From: an uncultured Thermoanaerobacteraceae bacterium | Lineage (GTDB): Bacteria > Bacillota > DSM-12270 > Thermacetogeniales > Thermacetogeniaceae | Reading direction: 5' to 3' | Length of the DNA stretch: 7,231 nucleotides | Assembly (NCBI GenBank): GCA_937914965.1 | Contig: CALGIY010000197.1 | Span: 1 to 7,231, forward strand | Shown here: one piece after another, positions 1-6,812 of the stretch | Numbering within the stretch: the stretch's first letter is position 1 | Layout of the letters: each line of letters starts with the position of its first letter | Notes under the pieces: generated by a model | The model's database searches: none | Seen by the model: the letters and a program-made list of their open reading frames with translations, nothing else | What the model was told of the DNA's origin: nothing | Position numbers and translations under genes: made by a program

Positions 1-1233
1 CTGTTCATTCAGGCTGATAACTTGTCCTCGTACCAGACGTGCCATACCCAGCTTGCGCGGGGCAGCTGGCAGGCTCGGGTCAAATATCCGCCCCGGGATG
101 AGTTGGGTGAGATAGCGTCTTCCCTGAACAACCTTTCCCTAAAAATCAGGGAGACCGTCAATGAACTAGCGGAGAATAAGGGAAGCCTGGAAGCTGTGCT
201 TAGAACGATGGAAAGTGGTGTTCTCCTGGTGGACTCAGATGGGCAGGTGGTTTTGGTGAATCGCGCTGCAGAGAAAATTTTAGGGATTCTGCAGCAGGAT
301 GTCCAGGGAAAGTCGCAGGTAGAGGCTCTGCAGAACTTTTCTTTAAGCACGTTGATATCTATAGTGCTCTCTGAGTGGCAGCCACAGCGTGAGGAAATTT
401 CCCTTTTCTACCCTGAAGAACGCGTATTGGAAGTAACCGCTGCTCCTGTTTGGGGTGAGGATGGGAAAGAGTATGGTGTTGTGGTGGTGCTCTATGATCT
501 TACAGAAATCAGACGCCTGGAAAGAGTACGGGCTGAATTTGTGGCCAATGTTTCCCATGAGTTGAAAACGCCTGTGACCTCCATCAAGGGTTTTGCGGAA
601 ACACTGCTGGACGGGGCCCTCTATAACCACCGCTCCGCTGAGGAGTTTGTGAACATCATCAATGAGGAGGCTGATCGCCTGAGCAGTTTGGTGGGTGATC
701 TCCTAGATCTTTCCCGGATCGAGTCCCGGGAGGTAAAACCGCGGTTTGTCTCTCTGGAATTGACGACAGCGATGAAAGAGATTATCGACAAGCTCCGGCC
801 GCAGTTCCGAAAAAAAGGCCTTAATATTGAGGCAGTACTACCAAAGGAAACCGTTATTGTGCAGGCAGACACTGAACTCATACAACAGGTTTTGGAAAAT
901 CTCCTGGACAACAGCCTGAAATACACACCTGAGGGTGGTAAAGTGACGGTCAGGCTGCTGCCGAGCCAGGATGAGGTTGTTGTTGTCATAGAAGATACAG
1001 GGATCGGCATTCCCGCCGAGGATCTACCTCGTCTTTTTGAGCGTTTTTACCGTGTGGATAAAGCCAGAAGCCGTAAACTGGGCGGGACCGGTTTGGGGTT
1101 GGCTATTGTGAAACACATAATTAATGCACACGGTGGCTGTGTTTGGGCTGAAAGTGAACCTGGCAGGGGTTCCAGTTTCTACTTTTCTTTACCTGTAGAT
1201 AAAATAGGGGGTGCAGGAGAGTATGGAAGATAA
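1..1233 (+). CDS. phoR: PhoR-type sensor histidine kinase, 3' part (5' end outside window)
   Basis: This membrane sensor kinase would phosphorylate a PhoP/PhoB-type response regulator under phosphate limitation. Numbering from base 1, the visible domains are a HAMP tail (about residues 18-50, with [13 protein letters not shown]), a short coiled coil, a PAS domain (about 68-175), a HisKA domain with the H-box NVSHELKTP (His codon 556-558), and an HATPase_c domain. The HATPase_c domain shows the N-box [15 protein letters not shown], the G1 box EDTGIGI (from 991), the F-box LFERFYRV and the G2 box [12 protein letters not shown] (from 1081). The transmembrane segments and extracytoplasmic sensor lie upstream of the window. 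The gene overlaps pstB by 11 bases, so the two are probably co-translated, which supports phoR over other PAS kinases. The first 46 bases do not read as HAMP in this frame; frame 2 does (RLITCP, TRRAI), which suggests a frameshift. TTG at 22 is the first possible start inside the window but is not a credible native start. Kinase identity is near certain; the phoR name rests on context. Confidence 0.9.
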   Translation: MFIQADNLSSYQTCHTQLARGSWQARVKYPPRDELGEIASSLNNLSLKIRETVNELAENKGSLEAVLRTMESGVLLVDSDGQVVLVNRAAEKILGILQQDVQGKSQVEALQNFSLSTLISIVLSEWQPQREEISLFYPEERVLEVTAAPVWGEDGKEYGVVVVLYDLTEIRRLERVRAEFVANVSHELKTPVTSIKGFAETLLDGALYNHRSAEEFVNIINEEADRLSSLVGDLLDLSRIESREVKPRFVSLELTTAMKEIIDKLRPQFRKKGLNIEAVLPKETVIVQADTELIQQVLENLLDNSLKYTPEGGKVTVRLLPSQDEVVVVIEDTGIGIPAEDLPRLFERFYRVDKARSRKLGGTGLGLAIVKHIINAHGGCVWAESEPGRGSSFYFSLPVDKIGGAGEYGR

Positions 1234-1981
1234 TAAGTTTGAGATACACGACTTGAATTTTTACTATGGTTCCAAACAGGTATTGAAAGATATTAATCTG
1301 AATATAATTTCTCATCAGGTGACCTCTTTGATCGGTCCTTCCGGGTGCGGCAAGTCCACTCTGCTGAGGACATTGAACAGGATGAACGATCTCATCCCTG
1401 AGGCAAAAATTGAAGGGCGGGTCCTGCTCGATGGAAAAGATCTTTATGACACTGACCTCGATGTAGTAGCTTTGCGCAAGAGGGTGGGGATGGTTTTTCA
1501 AAGGCCGAACCCTTTTCCCAAGTCCATTTTTGAAAATGTTGCCTATGGCCCGCGCCGCCACGGCATGCGGGATAAGGTGCTGATCAGTGAGATCGTAGAA
1601 AGGAGTTTGTTGGAGGCAGCTCTCTGGGATGAGGTTAAGGATGCCTTGCACAAATCGGCAATGCAGTTATCTGGAGGCCAGCAGCAGCGGCTTTGTATTG
1701 CCAGAGCACTGGCGGTGGAGCCCGATGTTTTGCTGATGGATGAGCCCTGCTCAGCCCTCGATCCCATTTCTACATCCAGGGTTGAGGACCTGATCGATGA
1801 ACTTAAAAACGATTACACTATTGTCATTGTCACCCACAACATGCAGCAGGCAGCAAGGGTCTCTCAAAACACTGCATTTTTATTGAACGGGAGCCTCATT
1901 GAGTTCGGGGAGACAGGCAAACTCTTTACAAACCCATCCAAAAAGGAAACTGAGGACTACATCACTGGACGATTCGGATAA
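1223..1981 (+). CDS. pstB: Phosphate ABC transporter ATP-binding protein PstB
   Basis: This is the cytoplasmic ATPase of the high-affinity phosphate importer; it would pair with the PstC/PstA permeases and PstS. At 252 residues it has normal family length. Visible motifs are Walker [10 protein letters not shown] (residues 38-46), a Q-loop in [13 protein letters not shown], the signature LSGGQQQR (from 149), Walker B VLLMDEP with Asp173 and Glu174, and the H-loop in [12 protein letters not shown] (His205). [11 protein letters not shown] and [11 protein letters not shown] are characteristic of PstB rather than of other ABC ATPases. I chose ATG 1223, which gives the usual [16 protein letters not shown] start and lies just after AGGAG (1215-1219). 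GTG 1211 in the same frame is possible but has no well-spaced ribosome site. The start overlaps the end of phoR, implying translational coupling. pstC and pstA are not next to it, which is unusual for pstB. Confidence 0.97.
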   Translation: MEDNKFEIHDLNFYYGSKQVLKDINLNIISHQVTSLIGPSGCGKSTLLRTLNRMNDLIPEAKIEGRVLLDGKDLYDTDLDVVALRKRVGMVFQRPNPFPKSIFENVAYGPRRHGMRDKVLISEIVERSLLEAALWDEVKDALHKSAMQLSGGQQQRLCIARALAVEPDVLLMDEPCSALDPISTSRVEDLIDELKNDYTIVIVTHNMQQAARVSQNTAFLLNGSLIEFGETGKLFTNPSKKETEDYITGRFG

Positions 1982-2000
1982 AAGAAAGGGGGAAAGGCCG

Positions 2001-2657
2001 GTGGCTAGAAAATCCTATAGTGAACAGCTTGCTGGGCTGAAAGAAGATGTTTTGAAAATGGGCACCATGGTTGAAGAGGCTATTTATAATTCTGTAAAGT
2101 CGCTCAAACAGCGGGATGATGAACTGGCCCAGAAGGTGATCGATGGAGATGATGCCATTGATGATTTTCTGGTGCAGATTGAGGACTGTTGTGTAATGCT
2201 CCTTGCATTGCAGCAGCCGATGGCCCGCGACCTCCGAGTGATCAGCACCGCCATCAAGATCATCACTGACCTGGAGCGGATGGGCGATCTGGCTGTTGAT
2301 ATCGCCCGGGTTACCCTGCGGCTTTCTGGCCAGCCGCTCATCAAGCCCTTGATCGATGTTCCCCGGATGATGGAGAGCACTCAAAAGATGACCAGGATCA
2401 GTTTGGATGCTTATGTGCAGGAAGATCCCGACCAGGTGCTCTGTCTGATTGACTATGACCATGAGGTGGATGACCTCTATAATCAGGTCTTTCGGGAACT
2501 CTTGGTCTTTATGATGGAGGATCCCCATACCATCAAGCAGGCTACGCAGCTGCTTTTTGTTGCCAGGTATCTAGAGCGGATCGCCGATCATGCTACCAAT
2601 GTTGGGGAGTCGGTTTACTATATGGTCAAAGGTGAGCGCAAGGAACTGAATCTATAG
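2001..2657 (+). CDS. phoU: Phosphate signalling complex protein PhoU
   Basis: PhoU is a peripheral cytoplasmic protein that binds the Pst transporter and the PhoR kinase and holds the Pho response off when phosphate is plentiful. The 218 residues match the family's usual length and its two similar three-helix bundles. Each bundle carries a metal-site type motif: DLERMGDLAVDIAR (from residue 90) and RYLERIADHATNVGE (from residue 189). I chose GTG 2001, giving MARKSYSEQLAGLKEDVLKMG. It has an AGGGGG ribosome site (1987-1992) eight bases upstream and matches typical PhoU N-termini. The frame stays open back to 1899, but that extension lies inside pstB and looks non-coding. The gene begins 19 bases after pstB, so phoR-pstB-phoU is one transcription unit. 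I see no clear hairpin-plus-T-run terminator directly after it. Confidence 0.96.
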   Translation: MARKSYSEQLAGLKEDVLKMGTMVEEAIYNSVKSLKQRDDELAQKVIDGDDAIDDFLVQIEDCCVMLLALQQPMARDLRVISTAIKIITDLERMGDLAVDIARVTLRLSGQPLIKPLIDVPRMMESTQKMTRISLDAYVQEDPDQVLCLIDYDHEVDDLYNQVFRELLVFMMEDPHTIKQATQLLFVARYLERIADHATNVGESVYYMVKGERKELNL

Positions 2658-2799
2658 AAGCCCCACATTTCCTCTGTCGTTGCAATGGACAGTCACTCCA
2701 AGAGTATCGAACACCTCTCCAAGACTACAGAAGAGTGTTTGCCAACCGACGGGTTCTCAATCAAACCTGCTATCGGGCTGGCACCTCTCTTTTCTTTCC

Positions 2800-2828
2800 G
2801 ACAACTCTTTGTTATAATATAAGTTGTC
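2800..2828 (+). promoter_or_regulatory. Candidate sigma-A promoter with extended -10 inside an inverted repeat
   Basis: TGTTATAAT at 2810-2818 is a perfect extended -10 element (TGnTATAAT). The -35 region is poor: TTTCTT at 2791-2796 with a 16-base spacer is the best candidate, and an extended -10 can work without a good -35. GACAACT (2800-2806) and AGTTGTC (2822-2828) form an exact 7-bp inverted repeat with a 15-base spacer that encloses the -10 box, as an operator would. GTTATAA also occurs twice (2811-2817 and 2830-2836). The promoter would drive the importer operon with a leader of about 460 bases. Promoter function is inferred from sequence alone. Confidence 0.5.
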
Positions 2829-3017
2829 AGTTATAAGAACCTAACTGGGCTGGGTATTGTAACCCTTCTAAGGCATTGCCGGTTTCGAATCCATCTCCTG
2901 GACGAGTGAACTGGTTACATGCTCTTTTTATTTACATCAGCTTTAAGTAAAACCAACCTGGTTGATGAGTTATTTCCTGGAGACCAGGTCAACGGTTCTT
3001 TGGAACCAGATGAAATT

Positions 3018-3058
3018 ATCGATCGTGGGGCACAATGTCGTTTGTGCACAGGATCGAT
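3018..3058 (+). promoter_or_regulatory. Nested stem-loop in the leader of the importer operon
   Basis: ATCGATC (3018-3024) pairs with GATCGAT (3052-3058), and inside it GCACAA (3030-3035) pairs with TTGTGC (3042-3047) around a six-base loop. The two stems are separated by a small internal loop (GTGGG on one side, ACAG on the other). No T-run follows, so it is not an ordinary intrinsic terminator. It could be an RNA structure in the leader or a DNA operator. The pairing is seen directly; the function is unknown. Confidence 0.45.
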
Positions 3059-3072
3059 GATGAGATCTGCCT

Positions 3073-3092
3073 ATTAGGTGTTATTAGATGTT
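3073..3092 (+). repeat. Tandem 10-bp direct repeat, two units
   Basis: ATTAGGTGTT (3073-3082) is followed immediately by ATTAGATGTT (3083-3092), with one mismatch. The period is close to one DNA helical turn, the spacing that tandem-binding response regulators use. Read on the - strand, each unit contains AACA, loosely like half of a Bacillus PhoP box. With only two short units, chance or replication slippage remains possible. Confidence 0.4.
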
Positions 3093-3291
3093 ACCAGTAA
3101 TCCGAGATTGGTAAAACGACATATGCAAAGAGTTTGGGGACTAAACGCATGGCTAACCTGAAAAATTACCTGAGGGCTTCTACGGAAACTTCAGAAACTG
3201 TAATTTGGGAAGTCAAAGAAGGGGTTACGTGATCTTTAGTATGGAGGTGAGTAAGAGATATCTAATATGGAAAGGGGCTTAGCAAGAAAAA

Positions 3292-3936
3292 ATGGAGGGT
3301 ATAATACACTTTTTTCAGTATGTTTGTGAAACATGGGGTGAAATTGCCAGGTTAACCGGACAACACGCGTTTTTGGCTGTAATTGGCGCAGTGATTGGCA
3401 TATTTACTGCCGTTCCTCTAGGAATCTTCATTTCGCGTCGCCCTAGGATTAGTGAGTATGTTATTGATATCGCAGGGGTGCTTTACACGATTCCTTCATT
3501 GGCAATGCTGGGATTTTTACTACCATTTATAGGATTGGGATGGATACCTGCTATTGTAGCGTTAGTAATATATTCCTGGCTTCCGGTATTGCGCAATACC
3601 TGTGCAGGTTTAGCAAGTGTTGATCCGGCAGTGAAAGAGGCAGCGATGGGCATGGGGGCAACGCAGTCTCAGTTACTATTCAAGGTTGAACTGCCTTTAG
3701 CGCTTCCTGTAATTATGGCGAGCGTCAGAACAGTTGCTGTATTGACTGTAGGAGTAGCAACTTTAGGAGCTCTTGTTGGTGCTGGAGGCCTGGGGGAGTT
3801 AATCTTCTCAGGAATGTCCATGATGGATAATAACATGCTTATCGCTGGAACGATTCCGGTGACAGTAATGGCTGTGCTCTTTGACCAAAGTTTAGGGTAC
3901 ATGGAACGTCGATTGCAGATAAAATTCGGTAGTTAA
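3292..3936 (+). CDS. OpuCB/OpuCD-like osmoprotectant ABC transporter permease
   Basis: This inner-membrane permease belongs to the glycine betaine/carnitine/choline importer family (BPD_transp_1 fold). Its 214 residues match the usual 210-220 of OpuCB/OpuCD. About five or six membrane helices are visible, roughly at residues 25-47, 58-80, 85-107, 138-158, 150-172 and 180-200; the fourth and fifth are hard to separate. The EAA loop that docks on the ATPase reads KEAAMGMGATQSQLLFKVEL (from residue 115), preceded by LRNTCAGL. It is the first gene of the importer operon, and the binding-protein gene follows 32 bases after its stop. ATG 3292 is the only reasonable start because TAG at 3280 closes the frame upstream. 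Its ribosome site is weak: AAGGGG (3271-3276) lies about 15 bases away. The stronger GGAGGT at 3243-3248 has no well-placed start. It resembles the permease at 6032, so the two probably form a heterodimer. Confidence 0.93.
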   Translation: MEGIIHFFQYVCETWGEIARLTGQHAFLAVIGAVIGIFTAVPLGIFISRRPRISEYVIDIAGVLYTIPSLAMLGFLLPFIGLGWIPAIVALVIYSWLPVLRNTCAGLASVDPAVKEAAMGMGATQSQLLFKVELPLALPVIMASVRTVAVLTVGVATLGALVGAGGLGELIFSGMSMMDNNMLIAGTIPVTVMAVLFDQSLGYMERRLQIKFGS

Positions 3937-3968
3937 AAAAACAAGAATTACATCTAGGGGGTTAATAA

Positions 3969-4886
3969 ATGTTAAAAAGCAGGAAAATAATTTATTTATT
4001 GCTTGCAGTTTTTGTCGGGAGTTTTGGTTTGCTTGGTGGTTGTGGTACTAAAGAAGAGCCCAAAGAGTCAAAAGCTAAAGGTAAAGTTGTTGTTGCAAGT
4101 AAACAGTATGCCGAGGGATACATTCTGGGACATATGGCTGCGATTCTAATTGAAGAAAAAACCGATTTAGAAGTAGATAAAAGCAAAATTGGTATGGGGG
4201 CAACGGAGATTCTTCATCCTGCAATGGTAGAAGGGCAGATTGACCTGTATCCCGAATACACTGGCACATCCTGGATGGTAGTGCTGAAGCAGCCGGTACT
4301 ACACGACCGAGACGAAATTTATGAAAAAACAAAAGATTCGTACAAGGAAGAATTTAATATCGTTTGTTTGCCTCCACTGGGTTTTAACAATACCTTTGCT
4401 ATAGCTATGCCCAAGGAAAAGGCTGAAAAACTAAATATTAAAACGATTTCGGACCTTGCTGACCACCCGGGATTAACACTGGTTGGAGACTCTACTACTT
4501 GGACAAGACCAGATGTGTATCCAGGAATGAAAAAAGCATATGGTTTAGACCTCAAGAAGAAAATGGTTGATACAAACTTCTTTTATGAAGCTCTGGCTCA
4601 AGGGCAGGGTGATGTGACCACTTGTTTCTCCACTGATGGACGCTTGAAGAAATATGGCTTCACTGTGCTTGAAGATGACAAGAGTTTCTACCCACATTAT
4701 GACGGTATGTATGTTGTGCGTGCAGAGGTTCTCGAAAAATATCCCGAAATTAAAGAAGCCCTAAAGCCACTTTTCGGTAACATTGACGAAGAAACTATGA
4801 TCGGGCTCAATTACCAGGTGGAAGTAGAGAAGAAAGACCCTGTTGAGGTGGCACGGGAATTTCTAAAGTCTCAGAAACTTATCTAG
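3969..4886 (+). CDS. Osmoprotectant ABC transporter substrate-binding lipoprotein (OpuCC/OsmF family)
   Basis: This extracellular, membrane-anchored binding protein would deliver a quaternary ammonium solute (glycine betaine, carnitine, choline or similar) to the permeases. It has 305 residues. The N-terminus is a lipoprotein signal: basic MLKSRK, a hydrophobic stretch, then lipobox LGGC with Cys25. A charged linker (about 26-38) leads to an OpuAC-type fold. Family motifs include KVVVASKQYAEGYIL (from 39), DLYPEYTGT (92-100), GFNNTFAIAMP (138-148), FSTDGRLKKYG (220-230) and FYPHYDGMYVV (240-250). The tyrosines in YPEYTGT and YPHYD are the kind that form the aromatic cage in this family, but I cannot assign the ligand. 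ATG 3969 has AGGGGG (3956-3961) seven bases upstream, an excellent site. The ATPase gene starts 22 bases after its stop. Confidence 0.94.
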   Translation: MLKSRKIIYLLLAVFVGSFGLLGGCGTKEEPKESKAKGKVVVASKQYAEGYILGHMAAILIEEKTDLEVDKSKIGMGATEILHPAMVEGQIDLYPEYTGTSWMVVLKQPVLHDRDEIYEKTKDSYKEEFNIVCLPPLGFNNTFAIAMPKEKAEKLNIKTISDLADHPGLTLVGDSTTWTRPDVYPGMKKAYGLDLKKKMVDTNFFYEALAQGQGDVTTCFSTDGRLKKYGFTVLEDDKSFYPHYDGMYVVRAEVLEKYPEIKEALKPLFGNIDEETMIGLNYQVEVEKKDPVEVAREFLKSQKLI

Positions 4887-4908
4887 CTGTAAATTGGAGT
4901 GATTGAGT

Positions 4909-6006
4909 ATGGGCAGCGAAAATGTTGTTGAACTTGAAAACTTCCCTCATTTACAACCTTTTCGGTTACATAAATCTTACTAACATTTTCAAGTTCGAGA
5001 GGGAGAAATTTTTATACTTATTGGCCCATCAGGCTGCGGCAAGACAACAACCTTGAAAATGATCAACCAACTGGTGCCTCATACGAGTGGCAGTATTTAT
5101 GTGAGGGGAGAGGATGTGACGGAGCTTGATCCTGTAGAGCTTCGTCGCTCTATCGGCTATGTAATCCAGTATATCGGACTTCTACCGCACTTGACGATTC
5201 GGGAAAATATAACTTTTGTACTCCAGTTGATGAAGTATCGCAAAAAAGAACGATGGGAACGAGCAGAAGAATTAATCCAAACAGTTGGGCTTCCTTTGTC
5301 ATATCTGGACAGGTATCCTCGTGAACTAAGTGGTGGTCAACAACAAAGAGTTGGTGTGGCCCGGGCATTAGCCGCAAACCCTGAAATACTGCTCATGGAC
5401 GAACCGTTTGGGGCAGTTGATCCTATAACCAGAGAGCAGCTGCAGAACGAACTACTGCATTTACAAGAAACCATCAATAAAACCATCATTTTTGTTACAC
5501 ATGACATGCAGGAGGCCTTTAAGGTCGGAAATAAAATTGGAATCATGCGCAAAGGGAAGTTTGTTTCAATAGGAACAGCTCTGGAAACCATAAAAAATGA
5601 AGACGAGTTTGTGCGCGCTTTTATTGGTCAGGGAGCGATTCTTGATGCTCTTGACGCGGTGCCTGTATCTCAAGTAATTACCCGGAGTGTCCCTAAATGC
5701 TGTTCCGGTGATCATGTATCTTTAGAAAATACTAATGCTTTTGACGGGTGGGACAATGTATTTGTTCTAGATGAGCGTGGTATTTGTAAGGGTTATCTTA
5801 ACCTTAAAGATTTAGCTCCTCAGGGGCGAATAACTGAAGAAAAAGCTTCACCTTTGCCATCACCTTGCCTTCCCAGATCTTCGGTCAAAAGTGCGATTCA
5901 AAACATGCTTTGGAGCGGCCGTACCTGGCTGCCAGTAGTAACCGAAGACGAGATCTTTCTAGGTATTGTTACTTTCGAATCTTGTGCTGCGCTAATGAGG
6001 CTGTAA
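4909..6006 (+). CDS. opuCA: OpuCA-like osmoprotectant ABC ATPase with CBS pair; frame interrupted by an in-frame stop near the N-terminus
   Basis: This is the energising ATPase of the importer. Codons count from ATG 4909, which has GGAG (4896-4899) nine bases upstream. Visible motifs are Walker A GPSGCGKTTT (39-48), the Q-loop VIQYIGLLPHLTI, the signature LSGGQQQR (140), Walker B ILLMDEP (160) and the H-loop VTHD (His codon 5500). After about codon 245 a degenerate CBS-domain pair follows, the fold that senses ionic strength or c-di-AMP in OpuCA relatives. The gene is broken on paper: codons 1-11 (MGSENVVELEN) fit the family, codons 12-24 do not, codon 25 is TAA (4981-4983), and HFQVREGE then resumes the family pattern. 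TTG 5053 is the next open start but would delete Walker A, so it is not credible. Compensating frameshifts explain the segment best (see findings). Otherwise the gene is intact, which favours a recent lesion or sequence error over long decay. Confidence 0.85.
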
Positions 6007-6031
6007 AGTAAGGGGAGGAGGTGGGGTAGTC

Positions 6032-6682
6032 TTGGTGTTTATTGAAGCATGGAACATTTTTATTCTCAAAAAAGAGGTTATCTTGTCAGCACTTGGTATC
6101 CATATTCTACTTGTAGTTTGGTCAAGCCTCATAGCTATTACTCTGGGGGTAACCATCGGGATATTAATCTCGCGTTCACAGAAGCTAGGGGAAGTTGTTA
6201 TTGGTTTTGCAGGTGTTCTATATACAATTCCAATCCTAGCGTTTCTTGGTTTCCTAATACCTATTATGGGCATTGGAACTAAACCGGCAGTTATTGCTTT
6301 GACCATTTACGGTATACTGCCTATTTTACGTAACACCTGTGTAGGTATCAATCAAGTTTCTTCTGCTGCCAAGGAAGCGGCTGTTGGGGTGGGGGCAAGT
6401 AAATGGCAGGTGTTGACGCGAGTAGAGCTTCCATTGGCTTTCCCTGTTATTATTGCTGGAATTCGCACTTCAGTTGTAATGAATTTCTCATTGGCTACCT
6501 ACGCAACTTTTATAGGAGGTGGCGGTATGGGAAATGTAATTATGCAGGGCATGCGCACTTACAATAATGGTTTGCTGATTGCGGGGACTCTTGTTGTTGC
6601 TTTTGCGACTGTCTTCCTTGACAGGATTATTGGTTGGTTGGAGCATGGGGTTCAAAAAAAGTATGGGCTATTGGGAGCGTAA
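6032..6682 (+). CDS. OpuCD/OpuCB-like osmoprotectant ABC transporter permease
   Basis: This is the second membrane subunit of the importer, 216 residues from TTG 6032. It shares a run of motifs with the permease at 3292: VLYTIPILAFLGFL, LPILRNTCVG and the EAA loop KEAAVGVGASKWQVLTRVEL, followed by PLAFPVI. It is therefore a paralogue and likely heterodimer partner. About six hydrophobic helices are visible, the last in GLLIAGTLVVAFATVFLDRI. The start is ambiguous between TTG 6032 and GTG 6035. AGGAGG (6016-6021) lies 10 or 13 bases upstream, and a second G-rich run (GGTGGGG, 6020-6026) would favour GTG. The gene begins 25 bases after the ATPase stop and is last in the operon, with a strong terminator about 40 bases downstream. 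Confidence 0.93.
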   Translation: MVFIEAWNIFILKKEVILSALGIHILLVVWSSLIAITLGVTIGILISRSQKLGEVVIGFAGVLYTIPILAFLGFLIPIMGIGTKPAVIALTIYGILPILRNTCVGINQVSSAAKEAAVGVGASKWQVLTRVELPLAFPVIIAGIRTSVVMNFSLATYATFIGGGGMGNVIMQGMRTYNNGLLIAGTLVVAFATVFLDRIIGWLEHGVQKKYGLLGA

Positions 6683-6724
6683 GCCTAAAATAGAAAATAC
6701 AGAGCATGTTTGTTTACGGTGATC

Positions 6725-6761
6725 ATCCGGGCCTGAGGGTTTCCTCTAGCCCGGATTTTTT
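6725..6761 (+). terminator. Intrinsic terminator after the osmolyte importer operon
   Basis: ATCCGGGC (6725-6732) pairs exactly with GCCCGGAT (6749-6756). An inner GAGG/CCTC stem (6735-6738 with 6743-6746) closes a GTTT loop, and a run of T follows at 6756-6761. This is a classic rho-independent terminator. It lies 42 bases after the permease stop and separates the importer operon from pstS. Confidence 0.93.
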
Positions 6762-6775
6762 ATGTAAATAAAATA

Positions 6776-6812
6776 TTACATTAATAATTCCTTAAACTTT
6801 GACAAATACAAT
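6776..6812 (+). promoter_or_regulatory. Candidate pstS promoter with possible Pho-box elements
   Basis: TACAAT (6807-6812) matches the -10 consensus at five of six positions, but its -35 position (ATAATT, 6784-6789) is poor. TTACAT (6776-6781), TTAAAC (6792-6797) and TTGACA (6799-6804) lie just upstream and loosely resemble Bacillus PhoP half-sites (TTAACA type), although the spacing is not the regular 11 bases. Alternatively TTGACA is a -35 box, but then no good -10 follows at 16-18 bases. The terminator upstream means pstS needs its own promoter. The assignment is tentative. Confidence 0.35.

Larger units (their letters stand above)
2658..3291 (+). other. 634-bp gap between phoU and the osmolyte importer, with no convincing gene
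   Basis: No recognised protein, tRNA or known riboswitch could be identified here by eye. The gap holds an extended -10 promoter in a palindrome near 2800-2828 and short hairpins, for example GGTTC/GAACC at 2994-3007 and CCTGGT/ACCAGG at about 2967-2988. It also holds a nested stem-loop at 3018-3058 and a 10-bp tandem repeat at 3073-3092. Three small + strand ORFs are open: 2685-2822 (45 codons plus stop), 2919-3077 (52 codons) and 3149-3232 (27 codons). None has a recognised motif. Only the third has a fair ribosome site (GGGGA near 3136-3140). A 13-codon ORF (3241-3282) lies in frame with the permease but is cut off from it by TAG at 3280. The region may be a long 5' leader of the importer operon, the remains of an insertion junction, or both. 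Confidence 0.6.

Noticed and set aside
1121..1651. 176-codon - strand ORF
   Set aside because: It is a shadow of the phoR/pstB coding strand, with no ribosome site or recognisable domain.
1899..2000. Longer PhoU from 1899
   Set aside because: The extension lies inside pstB in another frame and does not resemble PhoU. GTG 2001 has a well-spaced ribosome site.
1962..2528. 188-codon - strand ORF
   Set aside because: It lies opposite phoU and is rich in His/Ile/Leu, as expected for an antisense frame. No family features are seen.
2658..2760. Possible transposase fragment on the - strand ending at the phoU stop
   Set aside because: One - strand frame gives about 30 protein-like residues, but it has no start codon and no recognisable transposase motif, and I found no terminal inverted repeats.
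2840..2905. tRNA-like stretch ending in GGTTTCGAATCC
   Set aside because: It contains a T-loop-like TTCGAAT, but the flanking bases (CCGGT and CCATC) do not pair as a T-stem, and I found no consistent acceptor, D or anticodon arms.
5053..6006. ATPase gene starting at TTG 5053
   Set aside because: This start falls inside the P-loop region and would remove Walker A and the first strand. Family conservation resumes upstream of it.
6763..6780. Palindrome TGTAA/TTACA after the terminator
   Set aside because: Only five exact base pairs in very A/T-rich sequence, which is too weak to call an operator.
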